Source of the DNA: JANQTF01 sp041741415
Lineage (GTDB): Bacteria > Bacteroidota > Bacteroidia > J057
Reading direction: 5' to 3'
Length of the DNA: 64,000 bases
NCBI GenBank assembly: GCA_041741415.1
Contig: JBGSKC010000032.1
Coordinates: 24,948 to 88,947, forward strand
The notes beneath the pieces are model-generated. The model saw nothing but the letters and a program-made list of their open reading frames with translations, did not search any database and was not told the origin of the DNA. Every line of letters begins with the position of its first letter. The stretch's first letter is position 1. Position numbers and translations under genes: made by a program. Shown piece after piece: positions 31,742 to 40,039 of this stretch.

Positions 31742-33112
31742 CTATGAGCGTTGCTCAAGCAGCTGACCTTTTGCGTCTTTCACTGGCTGGGGCCCAGCAA
31801 CCACAGCTGCTTCAGTTTGCGGCAGGGAGATGATCACCTCAGTTCCATGGCCTTCGAGCGATTGCAGCTGAATGCGGCCACCAGCTTGCGAAACAATGGT
31901 ATGGCAAATAGACAGGCCCATGCCGCTGCCTTCAAAATCTTCGTTGGAATGCAAGCGGGAAAAGAGCTCGAATACCTTGATCTGGTATTCCGGAGAAATA
32001 CCAATGCCATTATCCCGGATCCGCAGGGTGACCATCTCCCCTTTCTGGCTGCCTGAAACCTTGACCACTGGCCTTTCAGACCGATTGTATTTGAGGCCGT
32101 TTTCCACCAGATTTTGGAGGAGGAGCTCAGCGTGGCCTTCCCACATTCTCACCGACGGGAGGCTGTCCCAATCGATGATGGCATTTTTTTCTTCTGTCCA
32201 GGCACCGAGGTTGAGCCTTACCTGCTCCATGACGGCATCGAGCGAAACGGTAACTTTGGTGCTTTGATCGCCCGTTTTGTCGAGCGTCGAAAAATCCAGC
32301 AAGTTCTGAACGAGCCTGGCCAGATGAGAACTTTGGCGGATGGCGAGGGCAAGAAGATTTGCTTTGGCTGCTGACACTTTGCCAGCTTCGCCTCGCGAGT
32401 AGGCCTCCAGGAGGTTGGAGATATTTTTTAGCGGTGATTTGATGTGATGGGAAATGGTGTGGGAATAGGTTTGAAGCAGTGCGTTGGAGCGGGCTAAGGC
32501 AGCATTTTTTTTCTCCAGCTCCATCATCACGGCCTCCACGCGCTGGTCGTGCTGCTCCTGAAGCGAGCCAAAGAACCACACCAACAAGCCTACGGCAAAG
32601 AAATTAGGCAGGAAGGTGATGGGATAAAGCAGCTGCGGGTACACCAGCGGAACGAACGGACCATGCATTTGGAGGAAAGTCTCCACAGCAAAAAAGGAGC
32701 AAAACAGGAGCATGACCAGGACAAGTCTGGCCCGTTTGGAGTCGAACATGATTACCCCGCCCACTCCCAGCACCATGAAGGTCATGTATCCGCCGATTTC
32801 CCGGCCAAACACACAAATCATGGCATTCATCACAAGCACACTCAATAAAATAATGCTCCATCTTGCCTGGAGATGCTCCCGCCGATAGGTAAGCCACTGA
32901 CCTAGCAGGATGCAGCAAAGCAGCAAAACATTGAGTGCCGTGCTAAGCCACAGCGACAGGGCCAGGTTGATAATCACAACGACTACCATTACCGGCATAA
33001 AAATCAGGAAAAAGCGATTCAACAGAATAATCCGATTCCGCTCTTTCCACGAATCATGGGCAGAAATGCCTGTCCTTTCCCAGGACTGGATAAACGCACT
33101 GAACTGTGCCAT
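31742..33112 (-). CDS. Membrane sensor histidine kinase
   Basis: The 456-residue protein has about six transmembrane segments in residues 30-185, a short coiled-coil linker, a HisKA region and a HATPase_c domain. The phosphorylated His is expected at 222 in HTISHHIKSPLKN; the residue after it is His223 instead of the usual acidic Asp or Glu. The ATP-binding part shows LLLQNLVENGLKYN (N box), RDNGIGI (G1) and GSGMGLSICHTI (G2). The input domain is the membrane region, without a periplasmic sensor of obvious family. No response regulator gene lies next to it, so it is an orphan kinase. Confidence 0.88.
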   Translation of the reverse strand: MAQFSAFIQSWERTGISAHDSWKERNRIILLNRFFLIFMPVMVVVVIINLALSLWLSTALNVLLLCCILLGQWLTYRREHLQARWSIILLSVLVMNAMICVFGREIGGYMTFMVLGVGGVIMFDSKRARLVLVMLLFCSFFAVETFLQMHGPFVPLVYPQLLYPITFLPNFFAVGLLVWFFGSLQEQHDQRVEAVMMELEKKNAALARSNALLQTYSHTISHHIKSPLKNISNLLEAYSRGEAGKVSAAKANLLALAIRQSSHLARLVQNLLDFSTLDKTGDQSTKVTVSLDAVMEQVRLNLGAWTEEKNAIIDWDSLPSVRMWEGHAELLLQNLVENGLKYNRSERPVVKVSGSQKGEMVTLRIRDNGIGISPEYQIKVFELFSRLHSNEDFEGSGMGLSICHTIVSQAGGRIQLQSLEGHGTEVIISLPQTEAAVVAGPQPVKDAKGQLLEQRS

Positions 33113-33301
33113 ACAGGGGGGCGCTGATGGTTGACATCCAAGAACTTAATTGGCCAGGGAAATGGCAGCGAAAATTGAATACGTGATCAAAAAGCTACTG
33201 CAAAAACCCTGCAAATCAAAACAAGATTCATGCACATTCTGCCAGATGGCCCGATCATTTGCGCAGGGCCGGCTTCGTCACACTTGCTTATCATCCAATC
33301 C

Positions 33302-34093
33302 TTATTCATTAGCAAGGCCCATCAGGCCCAGAAGCAGGGGCTCCTCTTGCAGCACGAGGGCGGTAACCACTGCCTGTCCTTCGCCATACACAATCCTGTC
33401 GGCCAGATCGCGCATATACCCTGAAAAGTACAGCGGAACGACCAGGCTGTCATTTTGGAGGCTCACTTCGATGAAATAATTGGGGTGAAATTGTGCCTGC
33501 TCCGGAACTCCCTCCTGGTAGGAACGCGGGTATCCCTTCACCGGCACCCTCACGATGTTCCCGGTCAGCAAAGAATCTGGTGAGGCGAGTTCCCAGCGAA
33601 TGGCTGCACCCTCTGTGGCCAGCTCACGTAGGCCCAGAAGCAGCGCCGGAAGGTATTGTTGCTGCGCCAGAAAGGGCCTCATTTGCTCAATTACCAAGCC
33701 TGCAATGGTGTCGGAAACAGCCCATTCGAGGCCGTGCCCCACCTCCACTTTTACTTCCCGCACCTGCTCAGAAAGGTAGATGATGGCCCCGTTGTTCATG
33801 CCAGGCTTTCCAGGCTGGATTTTCCGGATCATGTCGAGAGCAAAAGCTGCGATGCCGCCTTCGCCAGGATCACCCACAGTTACCACAACCAGGTCCAGCC
33901 CTAAGCTGGCCTCAAGGGCCCGGATGCTGTCGCCAAGGATCGCCTCCTCCTCCAGGCTAAACAGGTTGCCCAGGTCCTGAACATCCGCCCGGGCAAGACC
34001 GGGGTCTGTGGATGCAGGTGCCTCGCTTTCACACCCAGCCAGCAGAAAAGAAAACAAAAAAGCCAGAAAAATGGACAGATTGGTCGGTTTCAT
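33302..34093 (-). CDS. TPM-domain (YgcG/Psb32-like) lipoprotein
   Basis: The 263-residue product starts with a lipoprotein signal (MKPTNLSIFLAFLFSFLLAGC, Cys21), followed by a TPM domain at about residues 38-165: VQDLGNLFSLEEEAIL, LGLDLVVVTVGDPG, GAIIYLSEQVREVKVEVGHG and DTIAGLVIEQMRPFL. TPM domains occur in periplasmic or thylakoid proteins, some with phosphatase activity. The C-terminal 100 residues form an additional strand-rich region without a known family. It is probably anchored to a membrane. Neighbours give no functional hint. Confidence 0.75.
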   Translation of the reverse strand: MKPTNLSIFLAFLFSFLLAGCESEAPASTDPGLARADVQDLGNLFSLEEEAILGDSIRALEASLGLDLVVVTVGDPGEGGIAAFALDMIRKIQPGKPGMNNGAIIYLSEQVREVKVEVGHGLEWAVSDTIAGLVIEQMRPFLAQQQYLPALLLGLRELATEGAAIRWELASPDSLLTGNIVRVPVKGYPRSYQEGVPEQAQFHPNYFIEVSLQNDSLVVPLYFSGYMRDLADRIVYGEGQAVVTALVLQEEPLLLGLMGLANE

Positions 34094-34313
34094 CAGTCAG
34101 TTCCTTGTGTCTCAAACTTACTTCCAAAAACTAATATTCGGGAGAACTATCAGATCTGTCCTCCCCTCATCCCTGAAAAACGCGATTGTCGCTCTCCTCC
34201 GTGTTGCAGGGCTGATTGGAACAGGGAATGTAAGCTCCGCCTCAACTATGCTGGCTGACGAATGCTGAACCTCTGACCTGTTTTTTCCTTACCTTTCCCC
34301 TAAAAATTCGCTC

Positions 34314-35561
34314 ATGGCTTCCTTCCAGCACCAGGCCCTCGACCGCTTTCTCCAATACGTCACCATCGACACCCAATCCGATCCCCACTCCCCCACCCAG
34401 CCCTCCACCGACAAGCAGAAAAACCTTAGCCGCCTGCTGGTGAAGGAATTACATGAACTGGGAATCTCCTATGCCGAACTGGATGAGCACGGCTACGTCT
34501 ACGCCACCATCCCCGCCACTGTGGCTCACCCCGTACCGGTCATTTGCTTCTGTTCCCACGTTGATACCTCGCCCGATGCCAGCGGGGCCGGGGTCAACCC
34601 CCTCGTTCATGCCAATTACCAGGGCCAGAACCTCGTGCTGCCCGATGATCCGCGCATTGTCATCCGCCTCGCCGAACACCCCGATCTTGCCGGGCAACTG
34701 GGCCACGACATCGTGACGGCCTCCGGCACCACCCTCCTCGGTGCCGACAACAAAGCCGGGGTTGCCGCCATCATGGACGCCGCCGCCCATTTCATGGCCC
34801 ACCCCGAACTGCCCCACGGCACCATCAAAATCCTCTTTACCCCCGACGAAGAAATCGGCAGAGGCGTGAACAAAGTCGACCTCCGTCGGCTCGGCGCGGA
34901 TTTCGCCTATACCATCGACGGCGAAAAAGTCGGAACCCTGGAAGATGAAACCTTCTCGGCTGACGGAGCCGTGCTCACCTTCCATGGCGTGAGCGCCCAC
35001 CCCGGCTTCGCCAAAGGCAAGCTCCAAAATTCCCTCAAAATGGCCGGGGCCCTGCTCCACAAACTCCCTTTCCACCTGTCGCCGGAAGGAACCGAAGGCA
35101 GAGAAGGCTTCCTCCATCCGGTCGAAGTGAAAGGCCAGGCAGAAGAAGCCAGCATCACCTTCATCCTGCGCGATTTTGACGCCCGCCAGCTTCCCGGCTA
35201 TGGCGACCTCATCCGTTCTCTCGCAGCTGAGGTATGTGCCGATTTCCCCGGTACTTCTTTTTCCTATATTCAAAAAGAACAGTACCGGAACATGAAACAG
35301 GTCTTAGACCAGTATCCGAAAGTGGTTGCGCTGGCTGAGGAGGCCATGAAGCGCGTGGGACTGACGCCGGAAAAAAGATCCATTCGCGGCGGGACCGACG
35401 GCAGCCGCCTCTCTTTCATGGGCTTGCCCACAGCCAATCTTTTTGCCGGCGAGCACGCCTTCCACTCCAAATATGAATGGGTATCGCGGCAGGACATGGA
35501 AAAAGCCGCTGAAACCATGGTGGAACTGGCCCTCCTCTGGGCTGAAGACGCCAAAGCCTGA
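34314..35561 (+). CDS. pepT: Peptidase T
   Basis: This 415-residue dizinc aminopeptidase of the M20 family removes N-terminal residues from tripeptides. It shows the metal-binding and catalytic motifs FCSHVDTSPDASGAGV, LLGADNKAGVAAIMDAA and FTPDEEIGRGVNKVD, a dimerisation/lid domain in the middle with FHGVSAHPGFAKGKLQNSL, and the final IRGGTDGSRLSFMGLPTANL and HSKYEWVS segments. Start ATG 34314 (MASFQHQALDRFLQYVTIDT) fits the usual beginning. Length is typical (about 410). It stands alone, followed by a hairpin at 35577-35608. The enzyme is cytoplasmic and serves peptide utilisation. Confidence 0.95.
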   Translation: MASFQHQALDRFLQYVTIDTQSDPHSPTQPSTDKQKNLSRLLVKELHELGISYAELDEHGYVYATIPATVAHPVPVICFCSHVDTSPDASGAGVNPLVHANYQGQNLVLPDDPRIVIRLAEHPDLAGQLGHDIVTASGTTLLGADNKAGVAAIMDAAAHFMAHPELPHGTIKILFTPDEEIGRGVNKVDLRRLGADFAYTIDGEKVGTLEDETFSADGAVLTFHGVSAHPGFAKGKLQNSLKMAGALLHKLPFHLSPEGTEGREGFLHPVEVKGQAEEASITFILRDFDARQLPGYGDLIRSLAAEVCADFPGTSFSYIQKEQYRNMKQVLDQYPKVVALAEEAMKRVGLTPEKRSIRGGTDGSRLSFMGLPTANLFAGEHAFHSKYEWVSRQDMEKAAETMVELALLWAEDAKA

Positions 35562-35576
35562 CCCCCGGATGCACAA

Positions 35577-35608
35577 AGCCCGGCGCAGGAATGATCCAAC
35601 GCCGGGCT
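35577..35608. terminator. Stem-loop between convergent pepT and pdhC
   Basis: AGCCCGGCG (35577-35585) pairs perfectly with CGCCGGGCT (35600-35608), loop 14 bases. It lies 15 bases past the pepT stop and 26 before the other gene's stop. No long T-run follows, so the termination role is by position and stem only. Confidence 0.55.
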
Positions 35609-35634
35609 GAGGTAAATAGATCGCAGCGACTGTT

Positions 35635-36921
35635 TCACACGAGCATCCGCACGGGGTTTTCCAGCAATTGCTTGAGGGTAACGAGGAACTCGGATCCCTT
35701 CATGCCATCCACCACGCGGTGGTCGCAGGAGAGGGTAACCTTCATTACTTTGCCTGGCACCACCTGGCCATTTTTCACAACCGGCTTGTCGAGAATACCC
35801 CCGATGGCGAGGATACAGGCGTCGGGCGGGTTGATGATGGCGGTGAATTCTTCGATGCCAAACATGCCCAGGTTCGAGACGGTGAAGGTGTTTCCTTCCC
35901 AGTCTTTGGGCTGGAGCTTGCGGTCGCGGGCCTTGGTGGCGAGGTCTTTGGCTTCAGCAGAAATGGCAGCGAGCCCTTTGTGGTTGGCGAAGCGAATAAC
36001 AGGAACGAGCAAACCTTCGTCGATGGCCACGGCCATGCCGATGTGGACATGCTGGTTATAGCGGATGGTATCACCAAGCCAGGAGGCATTGATGGCGGGG
36101 TGCTTTTGCAGGGCAACAGCTACCGCCTTGATGACCATGTCGTTGAACGAAACCTTCACCGGAGACACCTCATTGATCGACTGGCGGGCAGCTACAGCCT
36201 GGTCCATGTCGATTTCCATGGTGAGGTAAAAGTGCGGAGCGGTAAACTTGCTCTCGCTGAGGCGGCGGGCAATTGTTTTCCGCATTTGGGAGACTGCTTT
36301 CTCCTCAAATTTTTCCTCGCCCATCACAGTGGGCAGGGGCATTGCGGCGGCAGCCGGGGCAGCAGCCTGGCTGGGGACAAAGGTTTCCACATCTCGCTTC
36401 ACGACGCGGCCATGCTCACCGGAGCCTGCCACCATGGCGATGTCGATGCCTTTATCTTTGGCGAGTGCTTTTGCGAGCGGCGAAGCTTTCACGCGGCCAT
36501 CGGAAGAAGCTGCTGTAGCTGCAGGAGCCACAGCAACCGGTGCCGGAGCAGCGGGAGCAGGACTTGGCGCAGGAGCTGCCACCGGGGCCGGAGCGGGTTT
36601 AGGGGTGGCTGGAGCGGCGGCAGCAGGTTCAGGTGCAGCAGGGGCGCTGGGTGCAGAAGAAAGCAAGCCCGAAATGTCTTCTCCCTGGGCACCGATCACA
36701 ACCATGAGGTCGCCAACGGGGATCCCTTTCCCTTCGCCGGCACCAACAAACAGGACCGTTCCCTGAAAATCAGACTCCACGTCCATGGTAGCCTTGTCGG
36801 TTTCCACTTCAGCGAGCAGGTCTCCCGGTTTCACGGTGTCTCCTACTTTTACGTGCCAGGCGGCGATCACCCCTTCGGTCATGGTGTCGCTAAGGCGGGG
36901 CATTTTGATGACTTCTGCCAT
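35635..36921 (-). CDS. pdhC: Dihydrolipoamide acetyltransferase, E2 of pyruvate dehydrogenase
   Basis: The 428-residue product transfers the acetyl group from lipoamide to CoA. An N-terminal lipoyl domain (residues 1-80) carries the lipoylated Lys in VETDKATMDVES. A Pro/Ala-rich linker (about 90-145) follows, then a peripheral subunit-binding domain with KASPLAKALAKDKGIDIAMV and GEHGRVVKRDV, and the catalytic domain with SHTAPHF-like SKFTAPHFYLTM and the active-site LSCDHRVVDGMKG. A single lipoyl domain and the domain order fit the E2 of pyruvate dehydrogenase, as usual in Bacteroidota; a 2-oxoglutarate or branched-chain E2 is less likely. No E1 or E3 gene is adjacent. A candidate promoter lies at 36953-36983. 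Confidence 0.92.
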   Translation of the reverse strand: MAEVIKMPRLSDTMTEGVIAAWHVKVGDTVKPGDLLAEVETDKATMDVESDFQGTVLFVGAGEGKGIPVGDLMVVIGAQGEDISGLLSSAPSAPAAPEPAAAAPATPKPAPAPVAAPAPSPAPAAPAPVAVAPAATAASSDGRVKASPLAKALAKDKGIDIAMVAGSGEHGRVVKRDVETFVPSQAAAPAAAAMPLPTVMGEEKFEEKAVSQMRKTIARRLSESKFTAPHFYLTMEIDMDQAVAARQSINEVSPVKVSFNDMVIKAVAVALQKHPAINASWLGDTIRYNQHVHIGMAVAIDEGLLVPVIRFANHKGLAAISAEAKDLATKARDRKLQPKDWEGNTFTVSNLGMFGIEEFTAIINPPDACILAIGGILDKPVVKNGQVVPGKVMKVTLSCDHRVVDGMKGSEFLVTLKQLLENPVRMLV

Positions 36922-36952
36922 GAATATATGTCTCTGCGTGTTTTGTTCAGCC

Positions 36953-36983
36953 CAAAATTAGAGAAAGCTGGGTAAATACGAAA
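36953..36983 (-). promoter_or_regulatory. Candidate Bacteroidota promoter of pdhC
   Basis: On the minus strand TAATTTTG (36953-36960) matches the -7 consensus TAnnTTTG, and TTTC (36980-36983) lies 19 bases upstream at -33 (one mismatch to TTTG). Transcription would start about 25 bases before the ATG. Confidence 0.45.
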
Positions 36984-37028
36984 CGCAAATACAGCATACG
37001 CCCTGCTTTTTCCTAACCGGCCTTTTCT

Positions 37029-38390
37029 TTAGCGCAGGCGAACCCCCAATTCCAGACCGACTTGAAAAGGCCGTTGCTTTTCTGCGGCCTGCCCGGCGAA
37101 GGCAGGATTGACCTGTGTACTGATTTCGGCACCCAGTACCCACTGCAAACGGCTGCCTGCCTGGGCCACATAGCGGGTTTGCAGCGAGAGCCGACTTTGC
37201 CAGGGCAACACTTCCAAAATTGGCGACGAAACCGGTGGCTGCGCAGGCAGGTTCTGGCTATTGTTTGTTCCAAGGTCAAATTGAAGAGCCTCCTGCTGGT
37301 TCAGGCTTCTGCCGGTGCTGGCCCAGCTTCGAAGCAAGGTCCAGCCAACACCATGTTCCATGTGCCCTTTGCCCAGCGGCTGGATCCAGTAAAGGCTCAG
37401 CGGTAAGCCAACTGAGTAATGCTGAAAGGCGGCCGGAGACTGAAACTGAACATTGGAGCTGTCAAGGGCATTTTCAAAACTGGCTACCGGAGCCCACACG
37501 AAATCTTCCCCGGTCACATCGCCAAGCACTGCGCGGCCTCCATAGCCAATTTGTGCCAGCAATCCTGCCGACACCCGCCAGCGGGGTGCAACGGCATACC
37601 CCAACTCCGAAGTCAGGCCTAGATACCAAATCGGGAACCGCACCGAAGCTACTTGGACCTCTTCCATTTGTGTCTCAAGGCCGCGGTTGGCATAGCCGAC
37701 AAAATCGGCGCTATAGGATTTGGAGACAAAAATGGTACTCTGAGCAGTTGCAGCATAGGCGGTGGAAAGGCCAAGATCAAGGCTCCATTTACTCCTTCCT
37801 GGTAAAATAGAAGGCAAAATCAGTCGTGAGGCTGGCAAAACTGGATGGTGGCCAAGGCTGGTTGCTTCCGCAGGAGCCAACGGGGAGAGCGCCCCGCCAA
37901 ATTCAGTAGTTGTTGCAGCGGATCCTGGAATAACGGGGTCATAAAAGGCGAGAGCCGGATTTACCTTTGGCTCAACCGACGTCGGCAAGTCAGGCGTGCT
38001 GGTGGGTTGTTCCGGCGAAAAGTGACTCTCTTCCTTTGTGCTGATGGCTGAATTACGGGAGGGGATTACCGGCGCTGCCGCTTCCCTGCGGGGGGCAGGC
38101 GGCAGTTGAGCGGGGGAGGCAGGCGAAGAACAGGGTTGTTCGGGCGCTGCGGGAACTGGCTCCACCACAATCGCGGCTGGTTGCACGGCGGGCTCAACAT
38201 TCACCCACAGCAGTCCCATGCCGAGCAGAGAAACAGCCGCCATGGACCACCACATCCAGAGGAGGGGGCGGCGACGCCTGGGCGGAGGAGCGATGCCCGC
38301 CCGGATCTGCTCCCAAAGGGCAGGTGGCGGCGCTATCTCGGCCTGAGCAAGGCGCTCGCGGAGTTTTTGTTCGAATTGTTCAGACGACAT
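37029..38390 (-). CDS. Anti-sigma-factor-like membrane protein with barrel-like C-terminus
   Basis: The 453-residue product has a cytoplasmic N-terminal region (about 1-42, MSSEQFEQKLRERLAQAEIA and ALWEQIRAGI), one transmembrane segment (about 43-62, LLWMWWSMAAVSLLGMGLLW), a Pro/Ala-rich linker and a C-terminal 220 residues with alternating strands (LDLGLSTAYAA, TSELGYAVAPRWRVSAGLLA, QVGLELGVRLR) that look like an outer-membrane barrel or periplasmic beta domain. Its start overlaps the preceding sigma-factor gene by 11 bases, the classic arrangement of an ECF sigma/anti-sigma pair. It should hold the sigma factor inactive until a signal arrives; the C-terminal domain would be the sensor. I do not recognise a named family. 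Confidence 0.75.
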   Translation of the reverse strand: MSSEQFEQKLRERLAQAEIAPPPALWEQIRAGIAPPPRRRRPLLWMWWSMAAVSLLGMGLLWVNVEPAVQPAAIVVEPVPAAPEQPCSSPASPAQLPPAPRREAAAPVIPSRNSAISTKEESHFSPEQPTSTPDLPTSVEPKVNPALAFYDPVIPGSAATTTEFGGALSPLAPAEATSLGHHPVLPASRLILPSILPGRSKWSLDLGLSTAYAATAQSTIFVSKSYSADFVGYANRGLETQMEEVQVASVRFPIWYLGLTSELGYAVAPRWRVSAGLLAQIGYGGRAVLGDVTGEDFVWAPVASFENALDSSNVQFQSPAAFQHYSVGLPLSLYWIQPLGKGHMEHGVGWTLLRSWASTGRSLNQQEALQFDLGTNNSQNLPAQPPVSSPILEVLPWQSRLSLQTRYVAQAGSRLQWVLGAEISTQVNPAFAGQAAEKQRPFQVGLELGVRLR

Positions 38391-38949
38391 CCTTGTAAAC
38401 CTTTTCTTCCATGTAAACCTGTTCTATTCGCTTTCTCAGCAGGCCCCTCGCACGGGTGTACTGGGATCTGGAGGTACTTTCTGTGATGCCCAACTGCTCG
38501 CCGATTTCTGCATGGGAAAATCCTTCGATGGCATACAGGTTAAAAATCATGCGATAGCCGTCGGGAAGGCTTTGCACTACTTTGAGGAGGGTTTCCAGCT
38601 CCAGGTGATCGAGTGCATTTTCAGTGTGTGAGCTCAGGTGGACCGCCTCGCTGGCATCCTGTTCGAGCAGCTGGTGCTTGTGCTTTCGCAGGTGGTCGAT
38701 GGCGGTGTTGACAACGATTCGGCGAATCCAGCCTTCGAGCGAGCCGCGGTCGTCGTACCTGGAAATGTTCTGGAACACCTTGATGAAGGCTTCCTGAAGC
38801 ATGTCGAGGGCGTCGTCGTGCTTGCGGGCATAGCGGTGGCAAACAGCCAGCATGGCAGGCGCGAAGCGGTCATAGAGACAGCGTTGGGCGTGGCTGTCGC
38901 CGCGCTTGCATCCTTCCACCAACCCGGTATGGCTGTATTTCTCAGGCAC
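38380..38949 (-). CDS. ECF-type RNA polymerase sigma factor
   Basis: The 189-residue product carries sigma-70 region 2 (about 18-88: FAPAMLAVCHRYARKHDDAL, DMLQEAFIKVFQN and LEGWIRRIVVNTAIDHLRK) and region 4 (about 125-180: LPDGYRMIFNLYAIEGFSHA, EIGEQLGITESTSRSQYTRA). It begins with GTG at 38949 (VPEKYSHTGLVEGCKRGD). No upstream ATG in frame is better placed. It overlaps the anti-sigma-like gene by 11 bases, so both are translated together. The genes it controls are unknown; the anti-sigma partner downstream suggests response to cell-envelope or external signals. Confidence 0.92.
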   Translation of the reverse strand: MPEKYSHTGLVEGCKRGDSHAQRCLYDRFAPAMLAVCHRYARKHDDALDMLQEAFIKVFQNISRYDDRGSLEGWIRRIVVNTAIDHLRKHKHQLLEQDASEAVHLSSHTENALDHLELETLLKVVQSLPDGYRMIFNLYAIEGFSHAEIGEQLGITESTSRSQYTRARGLLRKRIEQVYMEEKVYKDVV

Positions 38950-39124
38950 GAACCACGCTCACTTAATCGTTGATTGACCGCACACAAAACGGAGGCACGC
39001 AGGGATGTGCTGCATGGGAGGGGAAAAATAATCAATCCCCGCGATCTCACGGAGACTCATTGCCCGGTTGTGTTGCACGGCTGGCGGCGGGGCTGTGATT
39101 GGCAGAACCATTATGAGGGGGTGC

Positions 39125-39140
39125 GACCCTCATCAGGGTT
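39125..39140. repeat. AACCCTCATnAGGGTT-type palindrome, copy 2
   Basis: GACCCTCATCAGGGTT is a near-palindrome. A second half, ATGAGGG at 39113-39119, can pair instead with CCCTCAT at 39127-39133, so two overlapping hairpins are possible. It lies 46 bases beyond the PIN toxin stop. Confidence 0.65.
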
Positions 39141-39185
39141 ATCTTGAACGGCTTGCACACCCGGTGCTAAGCGACCCTTCTTTTC

Positions 39186-39647
39186 CTATCCCTGTTCAAT
39201 CACCACAACTTTGAAAAAAACCGTGTCAAGGTGAGAGAAATCCTGATCGGCGGTCAGGAGTATTGCACCAAGCGCATGAGTTGTCGCAGCGATCCAAAGG
39301 TCGTTTTTCCCCATATTTCTCGCGGTAAGCCCTTGGGGTAGAGATAAAGTTGGGTGCTTACCCTGGCTGAAGATATCAATCGCAATGTAGCTTCTGAGCA
39401 GCTTATCATTGGGGTCTCCCGCTGTGCCAATGATCGATACCTGACTGAATAATTCGATTAATTCCTTCATTTTCTTTTCACCCCAACCAAGCTTAGCCGC
39501 CAACGACAAGATTTCTGCTACTGAAGCAAAGCTTAGATGGGCACGGTTGCCTGGTCCAAAGGGATCAAACACACGGTCAACGAATTGCCAAGTCTCAGAC
39601 CTGCGAACCAAATGTATGATAAGGCTGGTATCCAGAACGTAGTTCAT
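39186..39647 (-). CDS. PIN-domain protein, VapC-like toxin
   Basis: The 153-residue protein has the PIN nuclease signature: Asp6 (VLDTSLIIHL), Glu45 (SVAEILSLA), Asp116 (GKNDLWIAATTH) and Asp134/Asp136 (LTADQDF). These acidic residues coordinate metal for RNA cleavage in VapC toxins. It overlaps the upstream gene by 4 bases (ATGA), as expected for a toxin following its antitoxin. The region is more AT-rich than its surroundings, so recent transfer is likely. Its RNA target is unknown. Palindrome copies lie on both sides of the pair. Confidence 0.88.
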   Translation of the reverse strand: MNYVLDTSLIIHLVRRSETWQFVDRVFDPFGPGNRAHLSFASVAEILSLAAKLGWGEKKMKELIELFSQVSIIGTAGDPNDKLLRSYIAIDIFSQGKHPTLSLPQGLTARNMGKNDLWIAATTHALGAILLTADQDFSHLDTVFFKVVVIEQG

Positions 39648-39934
39648 GCCTCAAGCATTTGAAGCAATTCGTCGACAGACTCATCTCCGGGCCACTGGCC
39701 GACTATGGCAGACTTAGCGGCATGGGGATAGGCATAATAGGGCGATAAAGCCTCCTCTGCGGTGAATACCTGAAGGGTTGAAAAGGAAGGCAGGAAACTC
39801 GTTGGATCAGAAGCATCGCCGGAGACCCTCATAGTTTGAGCACGATAGGTCTCTGCCAGAGTCAACAACTCTTGCAAGGTTCGATGGTCATCAATCCCCA
39901 GCACGGTCAAAATGATTTGCTCCTTCAGCGTCAT
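39644..39934 (-). CDS. Putative antitoxin of the PIN toxin
   Basis: The 96-residue product begins MTLKEQIILTVLGIDDHRTL and has a helical N-terminal half and an acidic C-terminal tail ending DESVDELLQMLEA. I do not recognise a standard VapB DNA-binding domain (AbrB, MetJ/Arc or Phd), but its position, size and 4-base overlap with the PIN gene make an antitoxin role likely. The C-terminal tail is the part that would inhibit the toxin. It could also be an unrelated small protein. Confidence 0.6.
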   Translation of the reverse strand: MTLKEQIILTVLGIDDHRTLQELLTLAETYRAQTMRVSGDASDPTSFLPSFSTLQVFTAEEALSPYYAYPHAAKSAIVGQWPGDESVDELLQMLEA

Positions 39935-40004
39935 GAATTCTTCTTTCCTGATCGCGTTATACTTCCTTCCATCTAAAATAGTTAATCTAACCGAATCCCC
40001 AAGT

Positions 40005-40020
40005 AACCCTCATAAGGGTT
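40005..40020. repeat. AACCCTCATnAGGGTT-type palindrome, copy 3
   Basis: AACCCT and AGGGTT flank CATA. It lies 71 bases upstream of the antitoxin start and 20 bases from the tail of the CCA-adding enzyme gene. Confidence 0.7.
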
Positions 40021-40039
40021 GGATTCGCTCACCTCTCCC

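Noticed and set aside
35668..36975. 435-codon open frame on the plus strand opposite pdhC
   Set aside because: It is a shadow of the E2 gene; the Ser/Arg/Gly-rich stretch mirrors the Ala/Pro linker of the real protein.
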